Positions 45,601 through 57,358 of a stretch of 64,000 nt of DNA are shown here, piece after piece. Below the pieces are notes generated by a model. That model was not told where the DNA came from, searched no databases, and saw only the letters and a list, made by a program, of their open reading frames with translations. The position numbers were made by a program, and so were the translations under genes. Each line of letters starts with the position of its first letter. Position 1 is the first letter of the stretch. Source of the stretch: Pseudoscleropodium purum (Eukaryota; Streptophyta; Bryopsida; Hypnales; Brachytheciaceae); assembly GCA_963969395.1 (NCBI GenBank), contig OZ017797.1:19096001-19160000 (forward strand), read 5' to 3'.

Positions 45601-48252
45601 TGATTTTCTTTTGCTACTCAAGCTCTACTATTTAGAGCTTTTGTGGCATAAATTTTGCTACTAGGCATCAATTTATATAAAAATTGTGTTTTTAGAAAGT
45701 TAATCTATTTTCAAATCATGCCAAAAATTGAAATCATAGGAATGTCATCAAAGCTTCAATTGTCAATCAAATAAACATTCAAGACTTAAGGGATTATGAA
45801 GTTAATCAAAATAGAATAAATCAAATATTTTGAACAAACATCAATCCATCCAATAAACTATGAAAATTAGGAAATTTTTTAAAAGAAATTTTATTAAGAT
45901 GCCTCCATTGAAATAGAAATTGAAAGAATTTTATTATGAATTTTGCAATATTTACCTATCAAATGCTTTTGTTTAGAGTTGTGAAGAAATTATTATATAT
46001 GCTAGAAAGTTTTGTTGAGAAAACAAAATTTAACCTTTAGTATTGACCATTTCCTATGGAATTTGCTTTACTCATCAATGAGTGTGATTGACTCACCTCT
46101 ATAATTATTGTGGATTTGATCTTATGCTTTGTTCAAGTTTGTTCAAGGTTGTTCAAGTGCATGCTTGTTTTCCACAAAAAAAAAAACACTATTTTGACAA
46201 CCATTAGCTTCTAGGGTTTTAGGTCCTTGTAAGGGTTTAATTTCTACCTATGAGGTCTCTTGGGTAGGAAATAGGGCCCCAAAATTTTCAATCTTCAATT
46301 AACATCATTGGTAGTGTAAAAAGCACTACAACAATCCTAGTTTATAAATTTATTAAAGTATTGTGTTGATGTTGAAAATAGATGTATTCAAATGTAACCA
46401 ATGCTCCTATGAAGCCTTGGGTTGGCAATCCCCTCATAATAAGTCTATACTTACTAGATGAAATTCCAAGAGCTTCAAGAAGATGTATAACTTATTAAAA
46501 ATATGATAATAATATCATTAAAAAAATCAATTGATAAGTCCATATTAATGAAACTTATTTGTACATGAATGAGAAATATTATTATGATAACTATTGTGAT
46601 AAGTCTATAATAATGAAACTTATTTGTACATGTCACTAACAATTAGACCATTGCTATTGAGTGGACATCACACCCATGCTTGCTTTTATTTTTAAAAAAT
46701 TTATGTCTCACACGCAACTAAAACTCTAGAAGTGCATATTGCATTGATTGAAATATGGTATAAGCAGTTTTCAAAGCTTCATATATCACCAAGCCAATTA
46801 TGACTCTAAAAAGAATCGAATCACTTCACATTGCTGTTTCTAAGACTAAACAACTCTTGTGAACCAATATGGATCCTTAGGCTCATTAATACTCTACAAA
46901 TGCAAAGATGCATTTAATAAATATACCAAGAAGTATTGCAATTGGTATTGACAAAACATAGAGCTTTACAAGTAAAGTGCTTTATATACATAGAGATTTC
47001 ACAAAATGCATACAATTATTGTAAAACAATTTTTTCAGCCTCTCAACAAAACTAATCTTGCTAAATGTGCAATTGTTCTACAATAAATGGAGCACCCCAA
47101 TCATACTATCTTTTTCAAAATACTCCTCTTGTATTCATGCTCTAGAATGATAGAAAATAGGCTTCCTACTAAAACAACTTGAGTACATAAAGAGAAAGAA
47201 AGATGACTAAGGTAGGAAAATATCAATAGAAACACTTAAATTGCAATACTGATTCATACACTTCAACACACTCTACTTCTTACTCTACTTCTTAGATGAA
47301 TTGTGATACGCTTCTTTCTAAATCCAATCACTACAAAAAGAACCAAATAAACTTAAGTCATCTCGTAGCTCCAATTCATTGGAAATTTGTTGAAAGTAAT
47401 AGAGAGAGAAAAAACCTAAATTCAAAAGTAAAAAAAACCCTAAATTGAAAAAATAAATTATGCAGTGGATGAAATAATGCATATGTACAAATAGGATGAA
47501 TGTATCATAGGAAACCAAATGATACTTAGAGTAATTGAAGTAATTCATAAGTCTTCATTCACCCACTTCCTCTATAGAATTCTTTGAATTAGCCCTGGAG
47601 CACTCCGACGTCCAAAATCTGGACGATGAACAAATTGACATTCAATTTTCTTTTTCATTGTTGCTTGGATGGGAGTCATCTAATTTGTGGAGGTACTTTA
47701 TGAAGTTGTTATCCTATCCATTGGTTGGATTTGGTGTTACTAGAATTCATATTTTTTCTAAAATTACAAATGTGGAAGTGTGTCAAGCCAAAAATTGCAT
47801 TGATTTTAGTTCAAAACTAGATTAATTTTGCTAAAATGAGGTCACAATTAAAAGAACACAAAAATTTCAAAAAAAACACCATATCAAGAGAACCTTGTTT
47901 CAAATCCATTCCGACAAGTTTTACTCAAAAAATGATAATATTTTGCTTGTAATTGAATTTAGAAGGACTTTCACAAATTTCTTTTTCAAAATTTATAAAA
48001 AAATATCGATGATAGCACTACTGAATCTAACTGTACGGATGGAATCTACAACTCTTATTTGTATATCAATTCCAAAAGATTCTTCCAAATAGCACTTTAT
48101 AACGATTTTTCCCAAATCGTCAATTTTGGAAAAGGATCTGGACGTTTAGGGGTTAGGGTTGGAGGCTCATTACGAAGCTCTCTGGACTCAATTGTCATCG
48201 GGTATTTGTTCCCAGATTTGCAGATTGTGCAAATGTTTTGTTCGTGTGAGTG
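45601..48252. other. AT-rich spacer, then the LSM gene upstream region
   Basis: No gene to about 48100. The last 150 bases carry a telo-box-like TTAGGGTT (about 48152), common in promoters of plant housekeeping and translation genes. Confidence 0.4.
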
Positions 48253-48693
48253 ATGGAAGATCAGGCGTTGCAAGGACTGAGTATGATTCCGGAGGATATT
48301 AGGGATCCGATCAAGGAGCTGGAGGATCAGAGGTCGTTTGTGAGGGAAAAGGATTTGCTGGAGCACCACGACGATGCTGCGAAGCCAATTGTGAAGAGGG
48401 CGCAGCGTTTGTTGTACAGGATTGTGAAGGTGGGAGTGGAGGACGGGCGTTTCTTCCGGGGCGTTTTTCATTGTTTGGACAAGCAGGGGAATATAATCAT
48501 GTATGACTCTGTTGAATTCCGAAATGTGCCGGGTTCTGATGGAGGGGAGTCGGTGGAGCAGCGGGGTCTGGGCATGGTTCTCATTCCGGCGTGGTGCCGT
48601 ACTTCTTGTCATGTAGAATGTTCGTTAGATGAGAAGCTGGATCTTTTGAATATAGGCTTTGAAGTCGACGACGGATTTGGGTATCACGATTGA
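48253..48693 (+). CDS. NAA38: LSM-domain protein, NAA38/LSMD1-like NatC auxiliary subunit
   Basis: A single-exon frame of 146 residues from the ATG after a GTG codon. The Sm fold covers about residues 50-130: LYRIVKVGVEDGRFFRGVFH is the Sm1 region, with DKQGNIIMYDSVEFR giving the strand-turn with DKxxN. Sm2 is EQRGLGMVLIPAWCRTSCHV. The ending IPxxCRTSCHVxCSxxExL is characteristic of plant LSMD1-like proteins rather than spliceosomal Sm/LSm1-8. In yeast and animals NAA38 is the small accessory subunit of the NatC N-terminal acetyltransferase, with NAA30 and NAA35. The extra N-terminal 45 residues are acidic and helical, of unknown role. No introns. Confidence 0.85.
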   Translation: MEDQALQGLSMIPEDIRDPIKELEDQRSFVREKDLLEHHDDAAKPIVKRAQRLLYRIVKVGVEDGRFFRGVFHCLDKQGNIIMYDSVEFRNVPGSDGGESVEQRGLGMVLIPAWCRTSCHVECSLDEKLDLLNIGFEVDDGFGYHD

Positions 48694-50368
48694 ATTGTCT
48701 TGTTGAATCTCGTACCGACTCATCAGATCGAAAGCTGCAGAACCTGCGAGTAAATTAAGTGCGGAATTTTTTTCCCATTTGCTCTGGATGCACTGCCAAG
48801 TTGGGATTACTGATTCTTGTGCCGAGCTGGTAGCCTGGGAGTTCAAGAGAAGTTCAAATTTTAGAGCTCAGGTGGAGCTGCTTTGTGGTTCCTACAGTGA
48901 CCGCGAGGAGTTGGAACGTGGAGCTTGAGATTCATCACTGGATTTATGTGTCATACTTCAATATGTTAATGGCTTTCTCCAGAGACTCATTCTTTTCACA
49001 AATATGGAATTATAATTGTAAGTTCTTGGTATTCTTGAGATCCCTTTGTTCAATACTGGACAAATCCATTTGTAAGATCTGGAATCGGTTGATGGTGGGT
49101 CGGATAGAGTAGGATGAAGCTGAGGGCTGACAGCTGACAGCTCTCAGGTTTATGCTGGCAACAGTCGGAGCGTTTTGGATGGCATTGACTGGCATTGACA
49201 TCTTGTGTGAAGAAATTCTAAATTAATTGAATTGTTTTTGTTATACTAACCAATTAATTTTGACTTCTTGCTACAAAAATTATAACCAACAGCGTTTCTC
49301 ATTGATAGGCAACATATTGTCACAAACACTCATTTTATAAAAATACAATATCAAGCTCATGTGAACCTTCAGGAAGTGACCAAATAAAGAGAGAAATAAC
49401 TCCAACCATTTTCAAAGGTTGATGTAATTTAAGGGCATGTTCATTTTTAGTCCCACAATCATAGCTGAAGGATGTGACCGCTATAAACTTCTCCCTTCTT
49501 ATTAGGGTTCGCCTGAACAGTATCTATCCAAAAATTAGAGCATCCAAACTGGCCAAAAAGTTTGGAATCAAAGCTGCAGAACACCATATCATGAACTCTA
49601 AATTGTTTGATTTGGTGCAGCAACTATCTGAGAGGACGATGTTTTTGCCATTTTTGTACCAGTAGCCTCGACTCCCTCACCGTACCCCTAAATGAGTTGA
49701 TGTAGATTCAAATTTCAACTTCAGACATCCCCCGGATATTCGCTTTGCACTGGGAGTGTCCGAAACCCTAGCTAATATTATATCACTAACATACGACTAA
49801 GCTCCTCATTACAGAGAATGTAACCAGGAACCATTCTCGTCTTCTTCAGACTCTTTTAACCAGCAAGATGTTTACAGTCGTTGAATCGGCTCAAGTGATC
49901 AAGATACAGACTTGTAGAGTCCGAGTGTGGGCATAGCGCTCTCAACTTTTATTCTGGGCCTGCATGTCATCAAAGAGTACAGGTTAGAAGCAGTCGGAGC
50001 CTTAACCATTGAACGTCACAGCTGGCCCCCGGGGTCAGCTTTCAGTATGTTTTCAAAAACTGTCACGTCCAAGGGTTAATATACTTGGGGAGGCTTTTAT
50101 CCTGGACGAGGAAGTGTACCGCCCCCGAAATCTGAGTTCAAGGCACAAATAAATCAGTCAATAACTAAACTTAAAGCTGCTGATTCCAGATGAAAGTTAA
50201 ACCTAAACCTAATTCTAAACCTCGTACCTAGAATGAATGTATGTGCCGGTGCAGAATCACGTGGTAAAAATACGTGGAATGGATCCTCTGCTTCGCCGCC
50301 GAGTCCCAAATCCCATTAACTCCAAGGCTATGTACATTATCGAGTCCAGAAATTTACCCTCGGGATTT
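48694..50368. other. Convergent spacer between LSM and PPR genes
   Basis: Holds the two 3' UTRs. A 63-codon frame at 49474-49665 has no recognisable domain. No RNA gene or assignable element seen. Confidence 0.4.
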
Positions 50369-52996
50369 TCAGCCAACCTTGTTTTCCTGGTTAGCCAGAA
50401 ACCTGATTCTCTTTATTTTCTGAGCTTCCTCAACTCTGCCCTCTCTCCGAAGAGAATCAATAAGAGAACCGAAGGTTACAGCATCAGGAGTGACCTTCTT
50501 CCTTGTCATAGTCCTAAAAATTGTGAGAGCATGATTGATTTTACCACCTTTTCCAAGGACATCCATAAGTGAAGTATAAGCTACAACATCAGGTTCACAG
50601 CCCTCCTCAGCCATTTTTGTGAAAACACTGAATGCCTCTTCTAATCTTCCGGCTTTTCCAAGTCCATCAAGAAGAGAGCTGTATGTAATAAGATCAGGCA
50701 ATATGTTCCGACTCTTCATGCTGTCCACTACCTTGCAGGCCTCGTCCACGCGATTGGACTTCACAAGCCCATTCACCATGACATTATAAACGAATGTATC
50801 AGGGACCAAACTACTTCCTTCCAGCTCGTCAAAAACCTGCAAGGCCAAGTGAATCTTCTCATCTCTAACGAGTGCATCAAGTAAGGTTTTGTAAATCCCC
50901 AATGAAGGCTCCAACGACTGTTCTTTCATCCTCCTGAAAGCATCCAGAGCTCTCTCCATGTCGCTAGACTTGCAGAGACAATTGATCACTAAACTGTACG
51001 CGGTCAAATCTGGAACACAACCTTTCCTGATCATTTCGTCAAAAAAGCTCAAGGACTCCTCCAATTGGTCTCTCCTTGAAAAGGACGCCATGAGAGAACT
51101 GTAAGTCACAACAGAAGGCTCGCAACCCTGTTTCTCCATCTCTCTTAGTAGACTCACCGCCTCCTCCAGTTTCCCAGCCTTGCCCAGTCCATCAATTAAT
51201 GTAGTGTATGTGACCACAGTGGGAGCACACTCATGCTTCTTCATCACGTCCAGCAGTTTGACAGCTTCATCCACATGTCCGTTATGCATAAAAGCAGACA
51301 TCAAAGTATTGTACGTTACCTCGCTAAGAGATTTGAAACCCAGCGCAGGGTCTTCAGTAACGTCTTCAACGGCAGCCTCAGGGGAATCCATCCTCTTCTC
51401 TACCATTTCTTTGATGAGTGTAAGAACCTTATCCATGTGACCACCTTTGCCAAGGACATCGATCAAGGTATTGTAGGTGAAAACGTCCGAGACGGCTCCC
51501 TGCTCTTTCATGTCCTGAAACAGCTGCCAAGCATCCGGTTGGCGACCGGCTTTGCCTAAAACAGCAATCATGATATTGTATGTGCACAGATTAGGCATTA
51601 AGCCCTTATCCTTCATCTCCTTGAAAAGACCACATGCCATGTCTGCTTCACCAGCTTTACCCAGTCCATCAATAAGGGTGTTGTAAGCAATCGCATCGGG
51701 AGAGCAACCATTCTCCTTCATTTCAACAAATATTTCGCATGCTTCCTCTAATCTCCCAGCCTTTGCCAGACCATTAACAAGCGTAGTATACGTCACCACG
51801 TTCGGCACACAACCAAGAGCCTTCATACCTGTAAAAACCTTGAAAGCTTCCTCAATGTTTCCAGCTTTCGAAAGCGCATCGATCAACACAGTGAAACTCA
51901 ACACTCCTGGATTAACCCCCGCCTGAATCATCTTTTGCACTGGCTCCGATGCAAGATACACCCTCCCAGACCTAATGAACCCGTGTACGAGAATGCGAAA
52001 CGTTTGAACATCCGGCTTAACCCCTAATTGCCTTAATTTCCCAAACACAATCACAGCGCTATGGTAGAATCCACCCTTCACAAGAAACTCAAGCACGAAG
52101 TTGCACACGCTAATACTCGGATTGTAGCCAAAATTCTCCATGTGATTGAAAAGCTCAAGAGCACCAGCGATGTTATTCCCCCTGCCATAAGTACGTAGCA
52201 AGGAAGTTACGAAATGCGTCGAGATCGCATGCCCATCCTTCCACATAGCGACCAGTAAACGATTCACTGGCTCACTCTCCTGAGCTCCAGCAAGTCGTTT
52301 GATCATCAGAGTGTACGTCCCAACGGAATGCTGGTAACCATCCTGTTCCCCTGCCCATGCGAAAAAACACAGCGCAAGCTTGAGATCTTTCTGCTTCACC
52401 ATCACGTCGCACACAAGCGCAGGGCTGAGTTTAACCTTCAACCGCTCCAGCTGCTTTCCCATCTCCGCATCCCACTTTCGTCGCCTGATTACTCCGTGGA
52501 TCTTCTGTAGCTTGGATTTGTACGCAACTTCAGCTCCAATCTCGGAAACGACCAGCCGTGGAATCGGAATATCTGTTGTCAATGTTCGGTACCCTAAAGT
52601 GGAGAAACCGCAACAGACTATTGCATTCTCATCGTGACTAGTCGCGGAAAGGAGGGGAAGAGGACCACATGAGATAAACCCTAAACCTTGCCCGGAGAGG
52701 TGAGGAAAAAGGGAATGCTGCTGGGTGTAGCCAGCCGCGACCGCATGATGCAGGGAAATTGATCGCCATCTCCGCAGGGCACCGGGAAGCATCATCCGCA
52801 AGCCCAAATCGCAATCGCAGCAGAAGGCTGAATTGTGAGAGATTGGAGTTGAGCGCACATGAGGCTCCGGAGCCGCGGAGAGACGGCTCCCGACTGGGAA
52901 ATGGTTCTGAGGAGCCGCGAGTGCGGCAAGAGCCCCAAATGGAGAGAGCCGCGAGGAGCCGCTGCGTTCCCAGGGAGTTCCCACTGAAAATTTCAT
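50369..52996 (-). CDS. P-class pentatricopeptide repeat protein, 18 repeats
   Basis: An intronless frame of 875 residues. From residue 215 to the end run about 18 PPR motifs of 35 residues, such as VVTYTTLVNGLAKAGRLEEA. Repeat 9 carries an insertion of about 18 residues (MDSPEAAVEDVTEDPALGF). There is no E, DYW or SMR domain, so it is P-class, a family that binds organellar RNA for stability, splicing or translation. The first ATG is used here, but MMLPGALRRWRSISLHH at residue 68 (52795) looks like a mitochondrial presequence and may be the true start. Residues 5 and 35 of the repeats give N/D in repeats 3, 8 and 15, T/D in 6 and 17, S/D in 12 and 16, N/N in 7 and T/N in 5. It is transcribed away from the bestrophin gene. 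Confidence 0.93.
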   Translation of the reverse strand: MKFSVGTPWERSGSSRLSPFGALAALAAPQNHFPVGSRLSAAPEPHVRSTPISHNSAFCCDCDLGLRMMLPGALRRWRSISLHHAVAAGYTQQHSLFPHLSGQGLGFISCGPLPLLSATSHDENAIVCCGFSTLGYRTLTTDIPIPRLVVSEIGAEVAYKSKLQKIHGVIRRRKWDAEMGKQLERLKVKLSPALVCDVMVKQKDLKLALCFFAWAGEQDGYQHSVGTYTLMIKRLAGAQESEPVNRLLVAMWKDGHAISTHFVTSLLRTYGRGNNIAGALELFNHMENFGYNPSISVCNFVLEFLVKGGFYHSAVIVFGKLRQLGVKPDVQTFRILVHGFIRSGRVYLASEPVQKMIQAGVNPGVLSFTVLIDALSKAGNIEEAFKVFTGMKALGCVPNVVTYTTLVNGLAKAGRLEEACEIFVEMKENGCSPDAIAYNTLIDGLGKAGEADMACGLFKEMKDKGLMPNLCTYNIMIAVLGKAGRQPDAWQLFQDMKEQGAVSDVFTYNTLIDVLGKGGHMDKVLTLIKEMVEKRMDSPEAAVEDVTEDPALGFKSLSEVTYNTLMSAFMHNGHVDEAVKLLDVMKKHECAPTVVTYTTLIDGLGKAGKLEEAVSLLREMEKQGCEPSVVTYSSLMASFSRRDQLEESLSFFDEMIRKGCVPDLTAYSLVINCLCKSSDMERALDAFRRMKEQSLEPSLGIYKTLLDALVRDEKIHLALQVFDELEGSSLVPDTFVYNVMVNGLVKSNRVDEACKVVDSMKSRNILPDLITYSSLLDGLGKAGRLEEAFSVFTKMAEEGCEPDVVAYTSLMDVLGKGGKINHALTIFRTMTRKKVTPDAVTFGSLIDSLRREGRVEEAQKIKRIRFLANQENKVG

Positions 52997-53452
52997 CTTG
53001 TTCCCACTGTATTCCCATTCACGTTGGCTTGATAGTACTACAGTGGGCTTAAAGTTCGCAGCAAAACTAGATGAAAATCATCCTCTTTACAATGTCAAAC
53101 AGAGTTTTGAACTTGATAACTGAACAGAAGCTCCCTTTTTGAATCCATTGATAAGCCCTCTTCCTGAATACAAGAAGTCAAGAACCATCACATGTGGCTC
53201 CTTCGTTTCATGCAATTCTCGTCTCCGTGAAGAATTTGAATTTTTGGTTGTGAACTTTTCTTGCAATTTTTGAAGTTCCTTGGCAGAGATGGCGAGATGC
53301 ACAGTGTTTCTCGAGGGAGCTCGTGAACTGCTGGCCCGTTTTTGAGTAATTAGCGCAGGGGTGAATTCAATTGCCGGATTGTGATGCGTGATCTTCTTCC
53401 CCGCCCATGAAAATTTGAAAAAATTGATGAGGAGCTTTCCGAAGCGCAGACC
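52997..53452. promoter_or_regulatory. Short divergent promoter region between PPR and bestrophin genes
   Basis: Only 456 bp separate the two starts. On the bestrophin side two upstream ATGs open short frames: 53289-53345 (18 codons) and 53427-53462, which overlaps the main ATG at 53453. No TATA box is evident. Confidence 0.5.
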
Positions 53453-54631
53453 ATGGCGATGAGCACCGTGCAACAAACTGTCCATGGGACCCCCGTGGCT
53501 CTGGCGATGGCGGGTTCGCATCCGTTTCTGGTGCCTTCACAGTTGAGAATTAGGGTTGGTCGTCACCGTTCTACACGCAGGAAGCTCTGTGTGGTGAGTG
53601 CCAGGAGGCGCATTGACCGCTATTTCGATTCGACTGTGGCGGACAAGGAGAAGGAGGACGCCATGGAGTACCGTAGGCAGGTGTTCGATCACGAGGATTG
53701 GATGCGGCATCGGAGCAGTTCCCGACACGGGCGGCATTTGGTATCGATTGCTTCTTCTCGGGTGATAATGGCGCTCGGGCCTCCGGTGTTCTCTCTCACT
53801 GCCGTGGCTGCCGTCATCACAATCTACGACGAAGCTCTCTCGGCGCAGTTGCTCCCCGCTTGGCTGCCTCTTCTGCACATTTCAAATGTGCCGTTCCTGC
53901 TCACGGCGCCAGCGCTGGCACTACTGCTTGTTTTTAGGACGAATGCTTCGTATGCAAGGTTTGACGAAGCCCGGAAGGCGTGGGGTATGAACTTGAATAG
54001 GTCCCGAGACATCTGCAGGCAAGCCCTAACTTTCATGCGCTCCCCTACTGATTCATCCAAGCTGCAGAGTTTTTTGCATTACGCGGCCGCTTTTCCATAT
54101 TCTTTGAAGAGTCATTTGTGTCGGAGTGGAGATTTGGAGGCAGAATTAGTGGGTTTACTGGACGAAGAGGAGCTTGCGTCAGTTATGTCGGCCTCTCATC
54201 GACCGAACCATGTGTTGCAAGTCATGTCCGAACTCGTGCACAGCGCCAGTATGGGCGACATGGAAAGGGCGAACATGGATAGGAACTTAACACAATTCCA
54301 TGACAATGTCGGGGCATGTGAGAGAATTTTCAAAACGCCCATACCGTTGTCATACACGAGGCTTACTTCAAGGTTTCTGGTCGTATGGCATCTGGCACTG
54401 CCGTTCGGGTTGTGGGATCAGTGCAGATGGCTTGTCATCCCGGCCGTCTTCTTCAATGCCGCAGCCTTGCTGTGCATCGAGGAGGTAGGAGTACTAATTG
54501 AGGAGCCTTTTTCTTCGCTCGCTCTTGGTGCCATCTGTAACACCATCAAGAGCAATATCGCAGGTTTGGTTGAAGCGCATACAGAGTTTGCTCAAAAGGC
54601 CAGCCGCAGAAGCTGCGAGGCCAAGCTTTGA
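53453..54631 (+). CDS. VCCN1: Bestrophin-like (UPF0187) chloroplast chloride channel, VCCN1 type
   Basis: A single-exon frame of 392 residues. The first about 55 residues are Ser/Arg-rich with few acids, as for a chloroplast transit peptide. The bestrophin domain follows: DHEDWMRHRSSSRHGRH leads into helix 1 (VIMALGPPVFSLTAVAAVI). Then come the PFLLTAPALALLLVFRTNAS helix, the FRTNASYARFDEARKAWG signature, RIFKTPIPLSYTRLTSRFLV, and EEVGVLIEEPFSSLAL near the C-terminus. Arabidopsis VCCN1/VCCN2 sit in the thylakoid membrane and move chloride into the lumen, tuning the proton motive force after light changes. Length and domain order agree. The ATG chosen gives MAMSTVQQTV; upstream short frames may temper its translation. 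Confidence 0.9.
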   Translation: MAMSTVQQTVHGTPVALAMAGSHPFLVPSQLRIRVGRHRSTRRKLCVVSARRRIDRYFDSTVADKEKEDAMEYRRQVFDHEDWMRHRSSSRHGRHLVSIASSRVIMALGPPVFSLTAVAAVITIYDEALSAQLLPAWLPLLHISNVPFLLTAPALALLLVFRTNASYARFDEARKAWGMNLNRSRDICRQALTFMRSPTDSSKLQSFLHYAAAFPYSLKSHLCRSGDLEAELVGLLDEEELASVMSASHRPNHVLQVMSELVHSASMGDMERANMDRNLTQFHDNVGACERIFKTPIPLSYTRLTSRFLVVWHLALPFGLWDQCRWLVIPAVFFNAAALLCIEEVGVLIEEPFSSLALGAICNTIKSNIAGLVEAHTEFAQKASRRSCEAKL

Positions 54632-57202
54632 TGCGGATTTTTAAGATTTATACAGATTGTTTTGGGCTTGCCATTATTTTTTGACTGGAGAGCCCTCGGC
54701 GGTCACTGATTGAGCGTACTTGCCAATATTAGTTTCTGAAGAATGGTTCTGATACATTAGTACTGGGATCTCTAAGAAGTACGAAGTATGCATCAACAGC
54801 AATGCAAAAATCTTTGTAGTCATTTGGGATCGTGTAGCAGCGACAACTTGCATCTTAGGTGGAAATTCCAGATCCATCTCTTAACGCCTTACAAAGAATG
54901 TTGCCAGCCTTGTTTGCTTCAGAAATCAATCTACAAGACTCAGCATACGGATTGAATGTAGAGCTCGCGCTTGGCTACTCTACGGCTTCAGAGACAAATA
55001 CATCGTCATTAAGCACCTGAAAAATTTGAAGGTGAGCTCCGCCTTGTGTCAGTCATTTAATTCCAATTGAGACAAGTCAATCTTGACATGTTTACTGGTG
55101 CTCATTCCTTTCCTAATACATTCTGATGATAAGAATTGTCTGAACTTTGTATTGGCAAGCTGCTTAAATAGCTTTTGTCCTAAAAGAAATAGTCGTGGTC
55201 ACTGATACCCGTTGCATACTTTGTTCTAACGTTCCGGTTTTCTGTTGCTATTGCAGGAGATATATCTTAGGCGAGGGTACTTGGTCTGCAGTCAGCTACA
55301 ATTTACATCCTAGTCATTCTCGTTGTCCATATCACGTTTCTTCCGTCTGAGCGACTTCCAGCTATCATTGCCTTGTCTTCGCAGCCTAGCTGGATTGCCC
55401 TTCTGAGTGGAGTGCCAGTATGTACTATTTTTTTATTGTAGGGGCAAATGTTAAGTTCCATTATTTTAGCTTGCACATTCTTATTTGCAGCTCTTTCAGA
55501 CACATGGTTAGAATGTTTTTCTTCGCGAATTGTGTTCGAACATCAAAGCACACATCGGAGATTGCTCCAAGGGAACATAGTATCACAGGTATTGATGCCG
55601 CACGATTTTTTTTCAAGGTGCAATTACGTGTATTGACAATTAAATCAAACCGTGATTGCATTCCTATCATTGGCTCCTTGAGTATTTACTGTCATGGTCT
55701 GTCTTTTTTTTTAATTTCTTAAGGCTATGAGACAGCCACCTTATGAGTCACTACTTTATGACTCTTTCATATTTGCTTTGAGGGAAAGTGAATTAAGTTT
55801 ATAGGGTCGTCAGAAAGTGTGTCTAAGTTCAGATTTATTTTTAGATATACATAGCTATAATAGTCTGGTGGCCAGACTTGTGATGACGCAGCATTATCAT
55901 TTCAAGTTTTCAGTGACCATACTCCAGAGTTTAAAAAGCTTAATGTCGAGAGCCCAGACAGTGGGCTTACAACTTTGTACTCTTGTTCATGTTTGCACTA
56001 TACGTTGGGACACAAGTTAGATGGAGGAGTGTATGTTTCGATTTGAGAAATTTTTACTGTGGATTGTCCGATTGTGAACATCTCTGATGGCGGAAGGTTC
56101 AATTACTTCAATGCTGGTGGCAAGATAAAAGCATAAAACTTAAGGGCACTTCTTTCAGACACCCAGCGAATCCCAGTGATCAGACGAGCCCAATTCGATC
56201 ATATCCCTGACAGAGAATGGGGGGACTTATTGGAGTAAAAAAATATATCATTTTTGACAATTAAAGCATTTCTTTCATTGCAATAAAGATTTCTCTAGAA
56301 GTCCTAACCAACTTTGTTCAAGAATGCAATGAGAATGAAAGTAGAGCACCCTATTCCATTCCAAACTCCCATTCTGGTCATCTAGGAAAGCCCCATTCCA
56401 AGTTGTTTGTATTGAAAAACAAAACATACAAATGTGGGAAAAAATTGCTTGCCTTTGAAAGTTGATTGCATGAAATGAGGATAGCATGTGTTTAAAATGG
56501 GTAGAATGTATCCTTTAATTACACACTATCATCAATTCACTCTTAGTTGGACTCAATTCAATGCAAATCAATATATTCTAGTAATAGAAGTATATAGTTG
56601 GTATTGAGGTAATTTTGGATTAGATAAGGCATGTGCTAAGCCATGTATGGGTTGGTAGAAGCCTTGCAATAGCTATTTTTCTACTATTTGGGGGCATGTC
56701 TACAAGCTTTAAATTCATGAAAAGCCTAAGGCAACACCCTTCTATAAATTTTCAAAAATTTACATGTAGTCAGAAAATTATTTTTTCAATAGTAATGGTT
56801 TTTTTTATTGCTTGTTTATCACTAGAATTTATTCCTACGTTTCTAGATTCATAACAATGTCACATTGCACTAGTCATTTTGCCTATAATGGGATAGCTTA
56901 CTTTAGTTGATGAGAGAAAATGAACAAGTACAAATAGAAAGTTATAGTTCAATACAAAAGCATTAATTAGCTTGCATATAAATTGCATGAATTTATGGCA
57001 ACCATTTTAAAAGAGGCAAATGAGGGTAGAAATGGCAACATGCACAACATTTTTTTTCATTTACAAGGACAAGCACAAGATAAATGATCATTCAATCCTA
57101 AGCACTCCAAAGTTTATAGATGATGAACAAAGTGCTTCAAGGCAATGTTTCATCCAAATAACTTGTCATTCATCTAGAATAATTCCAAATTAAAGCTTCT
57201 AT
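54632..57202. other. 3' flank of the bestrophin gene and AT-rich spacer
   Basis: No gene identified. At 55294-55408 a short frame reads a hydrophobic segment (IYILVILVVHITFLPSERL) ending at a possible donor, without a supporting gene model. A dispersed repeat shared with 26700-26775 lies at about 57110-57180. Confidence 0.4.
57110..57180 (+). repeat. Copy 2 of the dispersed repeat shared with 26700-26775
   Basis: Contains GATGATGAACAAAGTGCTTC, AAGGCAATGTTTCATCC and AAATAACTTGTCATTCATCT, matching the first copy in order and orientation. It lies immediately upstream of the CACTA MITE. Confidence 0.7.
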
Positions 57203-57355
57203 CACTACAAGTAAACAAGGACATAAATGACTTGTCTACCATGACTATAGGCACAACAATGATTGCAAAATTATTGTTTTGTAGTCATTATGGACAAAAA
57301 ATGACTACTCTAGTCATTGCAGACAAGTCATTTATACCCTTGTTTTCTAGTAGTG
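57203..57355. mobile_element. CACTA-type MITE, 153 bp
   Basis: Ends CACTACAAGTAAACAAGG and, inverted, CACTACTAGAAAACAAGG continue into inverted repeats of about 44 bp sharing ATAAATGACTTGTCT and ATGACT. TAT flanks both sides (57200-57202, 57356-57358), the 3-bp target duplication of the CACTA (En/Spm) superfamily. No coding capacity. Confidence 0.9.
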
Positions 57356-57358
57356 TAT

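Noticed and set aside
48140..48170. TTAGGGTT-like motif suggesting interstitial telomere sequence
   Set aside because: Only one or two units; better explained as a plant telo-box in a promoter.
53087..53521. Minus-strand frame of 144 codons between PPR and bestrophin genes
   Set aside because: Antisense to the bestrophin start and without recognisable motifs.
55294..55408. Hydrophobic stretch ending at a possible donor (GTATGT)
   Set aside because: No upstream or downstream exon of matching phase was found; probably chance or 3' UTR of the bestrophin transcript.
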